The notes under the pieces were generated by a model that saw only the letters and a program-made list of their open reading frames with translations, did no database searches and was not told the DNA's origin. DNA of 64,000 bases from Pelecanus crispus (Eukaryota > Chordata > Aves > Pelecaniformes > Pelecanidae). The position numbers and the translations under genes were made by a program. Each line of letters opens with the position of its first letter. Position 1 is the stretch's first letter. Location of the stretch: positions 67,969,710-68,033,709 of the forward strand of contig NC_134646.1 of assembly GCF_030463565.1 (NCBI RefSeq), given 5' to 3'. Below, piece after piece: positions 35,780-47,153 of this stretch.

Positions 35780-37691
35780 GGTAGAAGACTGGCCTGGCTT
35801 AACAGAGAGCTTTGGCTGGAACTCACAAAAAAAAGGAGTTTATGACCTTTGGAAGAAGGGGCAGGCAACTCAGGAGGACTACAAGGATGTTCTGAGGTTA
35901 TGCAGGGAGAAAATTAGAAGGGCCAAAGCCCAGCTAAAACTTAATCTGGCTACTGATGTAAAAGGCAATAAAAAACATTTCTATAAATACATTAACAACA
36001 GGAGGACTAAGGAGAATCTCCATCCTTTACTGGATGCAGGGGGAAACATAGTGACAAAGGATGAGGAAAAGCCTGAGGTACTTAATGCCTTCTTCACCTC
36101 AGTCTTTAATAGTCAGACCAGTTGTTCTTGGGGTACCCAGCCCCCTGAGCTGGAAGACAGGGACAGGGAGCAGAATGAAGCCCTCATAATCCAAGGGGAA
36201 ATGATTAGCAACCTGCTACACCACCTAGACATACATGAGTCTGTGGGGCCAGATGGGGTCCACCCGAGGGTACTGAGGGAGCTGGTGGAAGTGTTCATTA
36301 AGCCACTTTCAATCATTGATCAGCAGTCCTGGCTAGCCAGGGAGGTCCCAGTTGACAGGAGGTTAGCAAATGTGATGCCCATCTACAAGAAGGGCTGGAA
36401 GGAGGATTGGGGGAACTACAGGCCTGTCAGTCTGACCTCAGTGCTGGGGAAGGTTATGGAACAGACCATCTTGAGTGCCATCACACGGCACATACAGGAC
36501 AACCAGAGGATCAGGCCTAGTCAGCATGGGTTTATGAAAGGCGGTCCTGCTTGACTAACCTGATTTCCTTCTATGACAAGGTGACCTGCTTAGTGGATGA
36601 GGGAAAGGCTGTGGGTGTTGTCTACCTGGACTTTAGTAAAGCCTTTGAAAAAGTTTCCCACAGTATTCTCCTGGAGAAACTGGCTGCTCATGGCTTAGAT
36701 GGGTGTACTCTTTGCTGGGTGAAAAGTTGGCTGGATGGCTGGGCCCAAAGAGTTGTGGTGAATGGAGTTAAATCCACTTGGTGGCTGGTCACAAGCGGTG
36801 TTCCCCAGGGGTCAGTACTGGGACCAGTTCTGTTTAATATCTTTATCAATGATCTGGACGAGGGGATTGAGTGCGCCATTAGTAAGTTTGCAGATGACAC
36901 TAAGTTGCGCAGGAATGTTGGTCTGCTGGAGGGTAGGAAGGCTCTACAGAGGGATCTGGACAGGCTGGACTGATGGGCTGAGGCCAACTGTATGAGGTTC
37001 AACAAAGCCAAGTGCCAGGTGCTGCACTTGGGTCACAACAATCCCTTGCAATGCTACAGGCTTGGGAAAGAGTGGCTGGAAAGCTGCCTGGCCAAAAAGG
37101 ACCTGGGGGGTGTTGGTTGACAGCTGGCTGAACATGAGCTAGCAGTGTGCCCAGGTGGCCAAGAAGGCCAATAGCATCCTGGCCTGTATCAGGAATAGTG
37201 TGGCCAGCAGGAGCAGGGAAGTGATTGTCACCCTGTACTCGGCGCTGGTGAGGCCGCACCTGGAATACTGTGTCCAGTTTTGGGCCCCTCAATACAAGAA
37301 AGTCATTGAGATGATGGAGTGTGTCCAGAGAAGGGCAACAAAGCTGGTGAAGGGTCTGGAGCACAGGTCTTATGAGGAGCGGCTGAGGGAACTGGGATTG
37401 TTCAGCCTGGAGAAGAGGAGGTTGAGGGGTGACCTTATTGCTCTCTACAACTACCTGAAAGGAGGTTGTAGCGAGGCAGGTGTCAGTCTCTTCTCCCAAG
37501 TAGATAACAATAGGACAAGAGGAAATGGGCTCAAGCTGCGCCAGGGGAGGTTTAGATTGGATATTAGGAAAAAGTTCTTCACAGAAAGGGTAGTCAAGCA
37601 TTGGAACAGGCTGCCCTGGGAAATGATTGAGTCCATATCCCTGGAGGTATTTAAAAGACATGGAGATGTGGTGCTTAGGGTCATGGTTTAG
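35780..37691 (+). pseudogene. CR1 ORF2 reverse transcriptase, broken
   Basis: The reading runs in pieces. The first frame, open from about 35785, includes the 36051-36554 ORF with EVLNAFF, VGPDGVHPRVL and NYRPVSLTSVLGK. One base is missing near 36544. The second frame (36551-36973) carries the core RT motifs: YLDFSKAF (36623-36646), [11 protein letters not shown] (36794-36826) and the catalytic FADDT (from 36887). It then hits a TGA at 36971 where related copies have Arg. Another frameshift sits in the G6 run at 37105-37110 and a TAG at 37140 replaces Gln. The last piece (to 37691) has the usual [11 protein letters not shown] and HWNRLP region. The stops fit C-to-T decay of CGA and CAG codons. 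No active protein can be made. Confidence 0.9.
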
Positions 37692-37792
37692 TGGTGGACC
37701 TGGCAGTGTTAGGTTGATGGTTGGACTTGATGATCTCAAAGGTCTTTTCCAACCTAAACGTTTCTATGATTCCATGGTTCTGTGATAAGTTG

Positions 37793-39140
37793 ATAGCTTC
37801 AGTTTGTTGCAATCCTCACAGGGCTCCCACAGTTAATCTACATATTGTCAAAGCAATTTTAGTTTGGGTGTTAGTACATTTGACAGATGGCATTTTTTAA
37901 TAAATTGATCAATTAGTTGATGTTTTGCAGGTACCAAAACACAAGGTATGGATCTGGATTTATGATATTTCACACTAGTATCTTCAGGAACACTAAAGGG
38001 AATAGTACATTTTGTTGGATAATTCTATTTTATTCTTTTATTCTGTTGGGATTTGTACTAGTAGAGGAATTTACATGGTTAGTGAGTGTTTGAGTTCTTC
38101 AAATTCTTTCTTTGTGGAAATATTGGATTGTTTTTCCTTGTGGGGTTTAGCTCTTAGACAGCACAATACAATCATATAACTTTGTTATGGAGGCAAAAAT
38201 TTAGGCTTTTATCTGTAACTTTCCAATTATATTTGAATTTAATGTAATTCTACACCCTTGGTCCACCTGAGACTTCGTATGTGAAATCCTGTTTTGACTG
38301 TACGAAGGATTCCATGAATACAGTCATATACTCCATTCTCTGCACTTAATTTAATGGCTGTATTTCAGTAAGTATCTGCTTATCGCTGTTTGTCTGACAT
38401 AAGAAATAACTCAGTGAAAGCAGAACAGCTTAAATGAACTGATTGCAGAAAATATTGAAACTAGTGAGCGATGACTTCAGCATGATTCTTAACCTAGAGC
38501 ACAGTTTTGAGGACACATTTAAATTTGCCTCTTTAAAATGAAATCAGTAATTAGTTTACAAGGCCAATGATGCTAAATAGAAACTACAGTATAACGTTGC
38601 CACTTGAAATTGTTTATGAAGCTGTCTAGATGTGAAAGTGAATCTAGCAGTGTTCTGTAATTAATTCATTGCTATTCTAGCAAGTGAAGGGTGCAGGTTT
38701 GGCACTGTAGTCAATGGAATCGGCTGAATTTCCTGAAGGAGAAGGCAGGGTTGAAATACGGAGAGACTCTAAATGGCTTATTAAGAGAGTGGAGTCACCA
38801 GTCACATATAGGAGGTAAGGTGAGTAGGAGGGCTCCAGTATTTTTCCCCAGAAGTAAGGGAAAGTGTTTTAGTTGCTCAGACTCCCCATTCATGGTGATG
38901 CCATCTTTATATTGCATACTACCTTCCCGGATGCATAACTTTGGTTCCCCTGAGGTGTGTTTCACAGGACCCAGGCAGTTTTGTTTGTAGTACTGGTGGT
39001 CTTTTAGAATCCTGACATCACTCTGAGTGCGGGGTGGGGGAGTTAGAACCTTCCTTACTTCATAGGTGTTGGATTTTAGCTGCTAATAGGGTAAACTTTT
39101 TTTTTTTCCCTTACCCCCGCAAGACTCCTTTCTGTGCAAC
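37793..39140. other. Unique noncoding sequence
   Basis: About 1.3 kb with no recognised repeat or gene; the longest open frame (38691-38990, 99 codons) has no recognisable domain or splice context. Confidence 0.55.
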
Positions 39141-39145
39141 GTACC

Positions 39146-39675
39146 TGTTGTGGTTTAAACTGGTAAGCAGCTAAACACCACACAGCTATTTGCTCATTTG
39201 CCCTCTCCCCAGTGGGATGGGGGAGAGAATCAGAAAAAAAAAAAAAAGACTAAAATTTCTGGGTTGAGATAAGAACAATTTAATAGGACATGAAGGGAAA
39301 ATGATTATAATAATAATATACAAAATAAGTGATGCACAGTGCAACTGCTCACCACCCACCAAATGACACCCAGCCAGTTCCTGAGCAGTGATGACTGCCC
39401 CCACCCCCAGTTTATATACTGAGCATGATGTCATATGGTATGGAATAGCCCTTTGGCCAGTTTGGGTCAGCTGTCCTGGCTGTGACCCCTCCCAGTTTTC
39501 TTGTGCACCTGGCAGAGCATGGGAAGCTGAAAAGTCCTTGACTAGCATAAGCAGTACTTAGCAACAACTAAAACATCAGTGTGTTATCAGCATTATTCTC
39601 ACACTAAATCCAAAACACAGCACTATGCCAGCTACTAGGAGGAAAATTAACTGTGTCCCAGGTGAAACCAGGACA
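39146..39675 (-). mobile_element. Solo LTR D, minus strand
   Basis: The reverse complement begins TGTCCTGGTTTCACCTGGGA and ends in TTTAAACCACAACA, so this is the same LTR family as those at 30608, 46595 and 56104, 530 bp long. On the minus strand it keeps an intact ATATAAA box (39411-39417) next to ATGACATCATG, and an ATTAAA signal (39279-39284). The flanks are GTACC (39141-39145) and ATACC (39676-39680), a 5-bp duplication with one mismatch. An A-run at about 39234-39247 has grown inside the element near its 3' end. No internal retroviral genes are present. Confidence 0.9.
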
Positions 39676-39680
39676 ATACC

Positions 39681-42600
39681 TCATCTCCCCTCAGTTTTTG
39701 TTTCTGAATCTGGATTAATATCTTAAGAGTTTGAAAGTATTATGAAGAGAAAATGTTTTTCTATGGGAGAGTCATAATTTTCTTTAAGGCAAAAGAAAAA
39801 GGAGCTAAACATATTGAAGTTACTCAGCTTTTGCAAACTAATAAAGTGTTGTATAAAACTATGAATTACAAAAATTGTGATATAATCTTGCAATCAGACC
39901 TGGGTTTGGCTGCTTTTTGGAGGATGTCATATGCTCCAGGATGTATTTTCTCATGCCACAGCATTCTATCAGCTTTTCTAAGCCAGCTGCTGTCATAACA
40001 GCAAACCACCCCAAATATAGATGCAAATAAATGGCCCCCCAGAGGCACATACGTTCTAACAAAGCAGACAGCAGTAAACTGGAGGGTAATGTCCTTCAGG
40101 GATCTCAAACATCTTGCATTCAGAGAAGGACCATCCTCTAAGAAGCAAAAGCCTGCGTCATGACTATAACCCTACTTTGGTTTGTATTTACACACCAGTC
40201 AGCTCTTTAGTTTTCAAATGTTTCAGTTTTCATTATATTTATTTTCCCACATGGCAAATATTCTGTGATTCATACTGACATTTTCAACTTACAAAATCAA
40301 TTCAGACAAAATGGATTAGGTAATAGCAATTACTGAAGAGAAGGAATAAAATTTAATTAAAGTCTGAAATTTAAATCAATGGTAAAGACAAGAACCTACC
40401 AACAAAACTGGCCATGGGTTTGGTTCTGACCTTGCATGTATCTTTCTATAGAAAGAAAAATGTGTGTGTGAGAGTGTTGGGCAGTAGTTGTCTAGACACA
40501 ATTAATCCTCCCTCATTTTTTTTTCTCCTCTAGGCGCTCCACTGCTTTTATTGAAGTATATGTATAAAAAGAAAATAATAAAACCTCTATAATTCATTTT
40601 CACTTAGTCTAATGCTGTATGCACTGTACCTCTTTCCTAACTCCATTTTCTTGCAGATCTTTCAGATTTGCGCAGCAATGTGTGTAACATAACACTAGTA
40701 CCAGTTTTGCTTTTTAAAAATAATTTTGAAGTTTTGCTTTGTAAAAATAATTTAAAAGTACTAATAAATCTTCTTCCCCTCAGAAAATGTTTTGGCTTAT
40801 TTCTTAAACAGACTCAGTTTCTCAAATATCCTTTAGAATGTTTTAAAGGACACATGCAAAGAGGCAGATGGAAATCACTAAACTGAAGCAAATTTAATGT
40901 TAAAACCAGACTCCAAGTAGCCTTTGAAATGGCTTACACTCTTCTACTGTGTGCTCCCTTCACTACACAGTGACCTCCAGCACTTTCCTATCTTTAGAAA
41001 GAACCTAAGTGTGGTTTTTAAGATAATGCTGGTTTATTTGCACTTTGAAACATATTAAACAGAACCAAGATTTGCAAGACACGGGCTAATGTTGGATCTT
41101 ATCTACAATGCAAAAAAGAAACAGGTGTTAGCCACTGCAGTATGACTGTGTTCTTACACCATTTTTTTGACAAGCAGGTATTTATAGTTTTGGCATGCCC
41201 TTAGTTTTTGCACTCAAGATAACGTTTTATGCACTGGATACAGTGAAATGAGATCAGGCCCAAAAAGTTTGTATGAAAGTTTAGCAGTTTGGTAATGTTG
41301 ATACCTTGTGATTACCCAAAAAACATTGCAGGCTGTAAAAGGGAGTGAGAGAGGCAGAGTAATTTCATCTATGTGAATGCAATAAAATGGATTAAGACCT
41401 CTTGGTTATACCAAGACTTCAGCAATGCTCTAAATTGGTTAGCACCGGAAGATCTCCTTTAAGTGGCTTTATCAACTGGTACTGAAGACCAATACCAGAA
41501 AGAAACATGAAATTTCCTGCAAAAAAAATGCGTATACGCAAGGCAGGTACAAATCCACACCAGTCCATGATCTGCTACAGATTTGAGGCCATGGATTTGA
41601 AAACTGGAATGAATAATGGCATTATTTCAATCACATATACGCTAAGAAGGTAGATCAGTCATGTGACACCTTTTTAATTCTTAGTTGCCTGATAGGCACA
41701 GTGTTAAAGGGAGAGGGATGGTGTTGATTTTTCTGCGCTTCATTAGTAATTGGACTGATACCACCAAACAACATTAGGATGGTCCATCAGCTATCTAACA
41801 ATTTTATGTTACTGTTAAATTGAGTTGGTTTTGAGCTAGTAATGATTACTGGAAATTGGTGGTCATTTAAGTCATATGGAAATAAAATTGTTCAAGGAAA
41901 ACATGAATTCAATCAAGGGAGGTCACGTAGTACTCTGAAGGTATCACTGGTAGGACAAAGAGAAACTCAGTGGATGGCAATTGCTTTGCTTTTCAAAAGA
42001 CTCTGAGAAACCTTTACTTTCAGATTACAAGCTAAAATAAAGAACTTGGAATACCAAAAGGGATGTTGTTAAGAATAATATCAAAAAAAGCATCCTTTTA
42101 TACTGAAGTGACATGTAAGTTGCTAGGCTTGTGACTGAGTACCACAAAGACTATTTGCATGACCTGTTGCTTAAACTAAAGTCCTCCTTTTGAATCTGGC
42201 ATTAGTGGGATACTAATAAAAATGTCACATTGCTGCTTTTATTGGATCTGTACTCAATGAATTGCTGCTGCTAAGTGTCTGTCCCCACTGGACCTATTGC
42301 TTTTAGTAGTGAGTCTCTTGTGTCTGTTTGACATAAGTAGTCATCCATCTTTCACACGTCCTTGCTTGCATTATCCTAGCTAAAGGTTGTTTCCTCCCCT
42401 AGATTTATAAATATTAATATAGACAGAAGTGTTCACTGTTGTTCCACCGTTTTATGCAATAAAGAGTTGTATGCACAACTTCAGGCGCTCTGTTGCCAGC
42501 AGACTTTAACCATTAGTGGCAATAGCCACTAACGTTCTTGCAGCTTTTTTGTTCTGGGATGGTTATATTTTAGAAAGTCTTTGTAGTGTTTTTTATGTCT

Positions 42601-42740
42601 TTGTAATGCTATCACTGAAAGGATTCTCAGGTGCCTCCCAGCATTTAGACATTTCTGCTGGGTGAAGGACACTCACCTCCCAGAGAACATGGTTTGGTGC
42701 ACAGATATAGCCCAAGCAGAATGCATAGGCATTGTGACAC
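39681..42740. other. Unique AT-rich noncoding sequence
   Basis: Three kilobases without a recognised repeat, RNA gene or credible coding frame. The open frames of 67 to 81 codons here overlap on opposite strands and look like chance. Confidence 0.55.
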
Positions 42741-42743
42741 AAT

Positions 42744-42840
42744 GAATCACAGAATCGTTGAGGTTGGAAAAGACCTTTTAGATCATCTAGTCCAACCATT
42801 AACCTAACAGTACCAAGTTGACCACTAAACCAATTAAGGG
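42744..42840 (-). mobile_element. Short CR1 3' end fragment
   Basis: AATCACAGAATCGTTGAGGT, then AAAAGACCTTTTAGATCATC and CCAACCATTAACCTAACAG, are the reverse complement of the CR1 3' end. The homology fades after CCACTAAACC. It is a heavily 5'-truncated CR1 copy, separate from the larger copy that starts about 60 bp to the right, because both contain their own 3' end. The intervening 60 bp are not clearly CR1. Confidence 0.8.
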
Positions 42841-42903
42841 TAGAGTAGCAACTCCACACCTCCTGGCTTGGTGGCTGGATCATTTTTAATGAAAGTAAAA
42901 CCT

Positions 42904-44035
42904 AGGAATCATTAAGATTGGAAAGGACCTCTAAGATCATCATTCCAACCATCAACCTAACACCACCATGCCCACTAAACCATGTCACAAAGTGCCATGT
43001 CTACCTGTTTTTTGAACTCTTCCAGGGATGGTGACTCCACCACCTCTCTGGGCAGCCTGTTCCAATGCTTGGCTACCCTTTCTGTGAAGAAATTTTTCCT
43101 AATATCCAATCTAAACCTCCCCGGGTGCAGCTTGAGCCCATTTCCTCTTGTCCTATTGTTATCTACTTGGGAGAAGAGACCAACACCCACCTCACTACAA
43201 CCTCCTTTCAAGTAGTTGTAGAGAGCAATAAGGTCTCCCCTCAGCCTCCTCTTCTCCAGACTAAACAATCCCAGTTCTCTCAGCTGCTCCTCATAAGACT
43301 TGTGCTCCAGACCCTTCACCAGCCTTGTTGCCCTTCTCTGAACATGCTCCAGCACCTCAATGTCATTGTTGTGCTGAGGGGCCCAAAACTGGACACAGTA
43401 TTACAGGTGTGGCCTCACCAGTGCCGAGTACAAGGGGACAATCACCTCCCTGCTCCTGCTGGCCACACTATTCCTGATACAGGCCAGGATGCTGTTGGCC
43501 TTCTTGGCCACCTGGGCACACTGCTGGCTCATGTTCAGCTGGCTGTCAACCAGCGCCCCCAGGTCCTTTTCCACCAGGCAGCTTTCCAGCCACTCTTCCC
43601 CAAGCCTGTAGCGTTGCATGGGGTTGTTGTGACCCAAGTGCAGGACCCGACACTTGGCCTTGTTAAACCTCATACATTGGCCTCGGCCCATCGGTTCAGC
43701 TTGTCCAGGTCCCTCTGCCAGGGCCATCCTACCTTCGAGCAGATTGACGCTCCCACCCAATTTGGTGTCATCTGCAAACTTACTGAGGGCACACTCAATC
43801 CCCTCATCCAGATAGTTAATAAAGATATTGAATAAGACTGGCCCCAAAACAGAGCCCTGGGGAACACCGCTCGTGATTGGCCGCCAACTGGACTTAACTC
43901 CATTCACCACTACTCTCTGGGCTCGGCCACCCACCCAGTTTTTTACCCAGCGAAGAGTATGCCTGTCCAAGCCATGAGCTGCCAGCTTCCCAAGGAGAAT
44001 GCTATGGGAGACTCTGTCAAAGGCTTTGCTGAAAT
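42904..44035 (-). mobile_element. CR1 LINE, 5'-truncated, minus strand
   Basis: About 1.1 kb covering the second half of ORF2 and the 3' untranslated region. The 5' truncation falls inside the RT domain at the FSKAF motif (about 44030), the usual outcome of incomplete target-primed reverse transcription. The 3' end, at 42904, has GATTGGAAAGGACCTCTAAG on the plus strand. It lies head-to-tail with the fragment at 42744-42840, so one CR1 inserted next to the end of another. It is close in sequence to the CR1 at 35488, suggesting related subfamilies. Confidence 0.9.
42975..44035 (-). pseudogene. CR1 ORF2 fragment, broken
   Basis: Read on the minus strand, the frame starts within the RT domain and keeps [24 protein letters not shown] and the catalytic FADDTKL (about 43759-43779). 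A pair of compensating frameshifts after LLEGRMAL replaces a short stretch with unrelated residues before CMRFNKAKC resumes. A TAA at 43401-43403 replaces Glu in LEYCVQFW. The frame then reopens (42975-43355) through [14 protein letters not shown] to the carboxy terminus. It lacks the endonuclease and the first RT motifs and is inactive. Confidence 0.9.
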
Positions 44036-44039
44036 AAAA

Positions 44040-46594
44040 AGACTCCTTCAAAGTACAAGGCTTTCCCTTTAATACTTCCCTGCTACTGTATTAATATATT
44101 AAGCATTACCCAGGAATGTCCCAGACACTGGGACTTAATCATCTGTACTGGTATTGTGGTCCCTAGGAAGCTTCTGGCGTGTGGTTACTTGCTCTCTCCA
44201 CAGCAGTTCCTGGACATCATTCAGGAGTTAAAAGTTTTGAGAGATCATTCCCAAATGGCAGTTTATGCACAGCTGTGCTGTCTCGGAGGATAAGAGAGTT
44301 TGCTAACAGAGTCATGAGTTGTTCCATGCCAGCACGTCAGTATTCAGGGATGTTCCCAGGCACATTGCAGTTATTAGCATAAATGTACTTTTTCTGAATC
44401 CTATGGTATGGTAGAAAAGGAATAGAAACTAACCGGGGACAACTAATATATTTCATTAGTGAGGTCACCATATATAATTACTTAGAGTGACCCAACTCCA
44501 TATTTAAAAGTAACTGAATTAACACAGTGTTTTAGCATACAGAGGGTGTCATATTGTGCTCCTGTCTGCGCTATTTATGTTATCTATGGGCGATGTAGCT
44601 AATATCTGTCAACTGTTGTTTGTTCTTCCATACTCTCCCCAGTGAGTGTGCAGTGGAGCATAACATGTATTGAGGAAAGCCTACTGAAACAAACCTTCTA
44701 TATATGTACACCAGAAAAGGCCTACTTTTTTTTTGTTTAGGCCAGCAGAGTTCAAATTACTGTAAGGTTCATAGCACAAAACTAAACTTTATGCTGTTAA
44801 AAATTTGCCACCAAAGCTCTTCTAGTTCTGCACATGGCTTTTCATTTGCACGTTTATTTTTGCAAATGTTGACATGTAGATGAAAGATCAGAAAAAAAAG
44901 TCCTTTTTCTCCTTCTTTGGGGCTTTCGTGAAGGGAATCGGTCTTAAACGTTTATATAATATTTCAAAATGTCTAACACTGTAAGAATAGCTATTATTAA
45001 GGAATAGAGAGGATCCCTTTTGAACAGAGCCAGTAATAAATGAGGCAGGATAAATCAGTGAATGCATGTAGCATTTTATTAAGTCCTATTTGCTAACCAC
45101 TAAATATATTTCTTTAAAATTTTAATGGGAAATTTCACTTTATATCATAACCAAAGAGACTTCGATCACCTGACTGTGCAAAGAAGTAATCATTGGTATT
45201 TATGTGTTCGCTAAATCAGGCAGCTTAAACTATACTTAGCCTGATTCTTAGTCTCTGATTCAGCATGTCAAAGCAAAATATCTGAACAGCTTAGAATAAT
45301 GAAAAGGTAGCCAACCTGCAGGGTTTTATCTGTCTTTCCCATTCTGGTCATGTAAACATTTGCCTGGTATTGCATCTCAGTTGTTAAGTAGGTTCTTTAT
45401 CAGTATTCACGGCATAATAGTCTAAGAAAATGTTTCACAGCAACTAAATATCTTTTATTCTTAGCAAATACTGCTGGTATTTTCTTTATGGTCTTGGGGT
45501 TTGTATGTATACCTGGAAATCTTACCACATGACAGTACCCCCCAAAAGTAACATGGTGCTCCTACCTGCCCTGCTCCTATTGTGTGGCTTTCTACCTGGC
45601 CTGCCGCTCACATGACCCCTCCCTCTGATACCATTTCAGTCACTGCACAGCATGTGCTGGCAGTGAAGTATTTGTAAAGGTGCCACAGAATCCCACTTAC
45701 CATCACACGTAGGGTTTGTGAAACCCACAGTGAGCTATTGCAGCTGACAGTAAAGTACAGGCAGACAGCACAGTTACAAATGAGTATAGCAGAACAACTA
45801 TGCTTAAATTGCACTGCAGCTGCAGTAAACAAGGTATCTGTTCCCTTGTTCTTGTGACTTGCTGCTTCTCCCAAGACAACGTGTAATTCTGTTTCAGACC
45901 TTGTGTGAATTTTCATTTCTCTGTTAGGGGAGTACCTTAGCCTTTGTAGCTGCTCTCCACTTTCAGCTGTTATAGGCTTGCTTTATATAGAGGCTGAAAC
46001 CCCTCTATCTGCTCTATAGTGGAAGACAGTCTGGCCTTTCTTAATTAGAAGACTGTTTCACTTTCAGAGGAATGTAGAAGTCATCTTATTTCACTAGGAG
46101 TTGTTTCCTGCACTTCCCTCCCCAGGCTTTAGCCAGGGAAATGTAAGAGCCAAAAGTATTATTTCATGGAAGGTGCACAGAATTAGCTCATGCCATGGAC
46201 GCTTTCTACTCTAAGCATGCTATATTTATTGCCTTTTAATGCCAGCATGATCATTTAGAGATGTCTAAGATCACTTCTGAATAGGAAGTACAATTCAGAG
46301 TAAACGCCCGCATAGGAGAAATGGGTTTTCCTGTTGTTGGTTATCATCTGGGCAAAATTTTGAAAAGGTGTATGGAGGTTTAAGGACAGTTCCTTGGGTC
46401 ACTACAGTGTTCTGGAGCCAGCTGAGGGGAAGAGAAAATGAATACCCCATTAGGTGCCGTATGTATGCTTCTGTACGACACTCTCCCTTGTGGTAGCTGT
46501 TGAGGTCTCTCCACCTAAGTCTGGCAAACCTTTTTCTTCATCAGTCAAAGGATACTGATGTGCTCAGTTCAGGAAACCTTTGGTGTTCTATGCC
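44040..46594. other. Unique AT-rich noncoding sequence
   Basis: No recognised gene or repeat. Open frames up to 102 codons (45608-45916, minus) lack domains, and nothing else supports them. Confidence 0.55.
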
Positions 46595-47148
46595 TGTCCT
46601 GGTTTCGGCTGGTATAGAGTTAATTTTCTTCCTAGTAGCAGGCACAGTGCTGTGTTTTGGATTTAGTAGGAGAAGAATGCTGATAACACACTGATGTTTT
46701 AGTTGTTGCTGAGTACTGCTTATGCTAGTCAAGAACTTTTCAGCTTCCCATGCTCTGCCAGGTGCACAAGAAACTGGGAGGGGGCACAGCCAGAATAGTT
46801 GATCCAAACTGACCAAAGGGCTATTCCATACCATATGGCATCATACTCAGTATAGAAACTGGGGGGAGTTGGCTGGGGAGGAGCGATCGCTGCTCGGGAA
46901 CTGTCTGGGTATCGGTCGGCGGGTGGTGAGCAATTGCATTGTGCATAACTTGCTTTGTATATTATTATTATATTGTTATTATTATTATTTTACCTTTATT
47001 TTATTTCAATTATTAAACTGTTGTTATCTCCACCCAGGAGTGTTTCTCACTCTTACTCCTCCGATTCTCTCCCCCATCCCATCGGGGTAGGGGGAGTGAG
47101 CGAGCGGCTGCGTGGTGCTTAGTTGCTGGCTGGGGCTAAACCATGACA
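46595..47148 (+). mobile_element. Solo LTR B of the same retroviral family
   Basis: A 554-bp element from TGTCCTGGTTTCGGCTGGTA to GGGGCTAAACCATGACA. It is flanked by perfect 5-bp duplications ATGCC (46590-46594 and 47149-47153), which fixes the LTR boundaries for the family. It shares with LTR A the altered TATA-like TATAGAA (46851-46857), so A and B may form one subfamily. It has an ATTAAA signal at 47012-47017 and a short TTA-rich run before it. The near-intact sequence and duplication suggest a fairly recent insertion. Confidence 0.95.
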
Positions 47149-47153
47149 ATGCC

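Larger units (their letters stand above)
35488..37786 (+). mobile_element. CR1 LINE with promoter-like 5' segment, internally deleted
   Basis: A 2.3-kb non-LTR retrotransposon of the avian CR1 clade. The left 290 bp are GC-rich with a TATA-like CCTATAAAAG (about 35664-35673) and lack coding similarity. From about 35780 the sequence encodes the linker before the reverse transcriptase (RRPAWLNRELWLELTKKR-like), then the RT domain, the carboxy-terminal region and the 3' untranslated region. It ends in ATTCCATGGTTCTGTGAT, the octamer-type CR1 end. ORF1 and the endonuclease are absent, so the element joins a possible 5' untranslated region directly to mid ORF2. AAGTTG occurs at 35482-35487 and 37787-37792, which may be a target duplication of the whole unit. 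The 5' segment might instead belong to a different older repeat. Confidence 0.85.

Noticed and set aside
36999..37739. 246-codon minus-strand open frame
   Set aside because: It is antisense to the CR1 reverse transcriptase; its proline-rich content mirrors the coding strand of the element.
43065..43835. 256-codon plus-strand open frame, the longest in the window
   Set aside because: It is antisense to the minus-strand CR1 ORF2 and similar in text to the frame at 36999-37739, as expected for two CR1 copies.
30608..47148. LTR A and LTR B as the two ends of one provirus
   Set aside because: Each has its own distinct 5-bp flanking duplication, no gag, pol or env lies between them, and a CR1 and an inverted LTR separate them.
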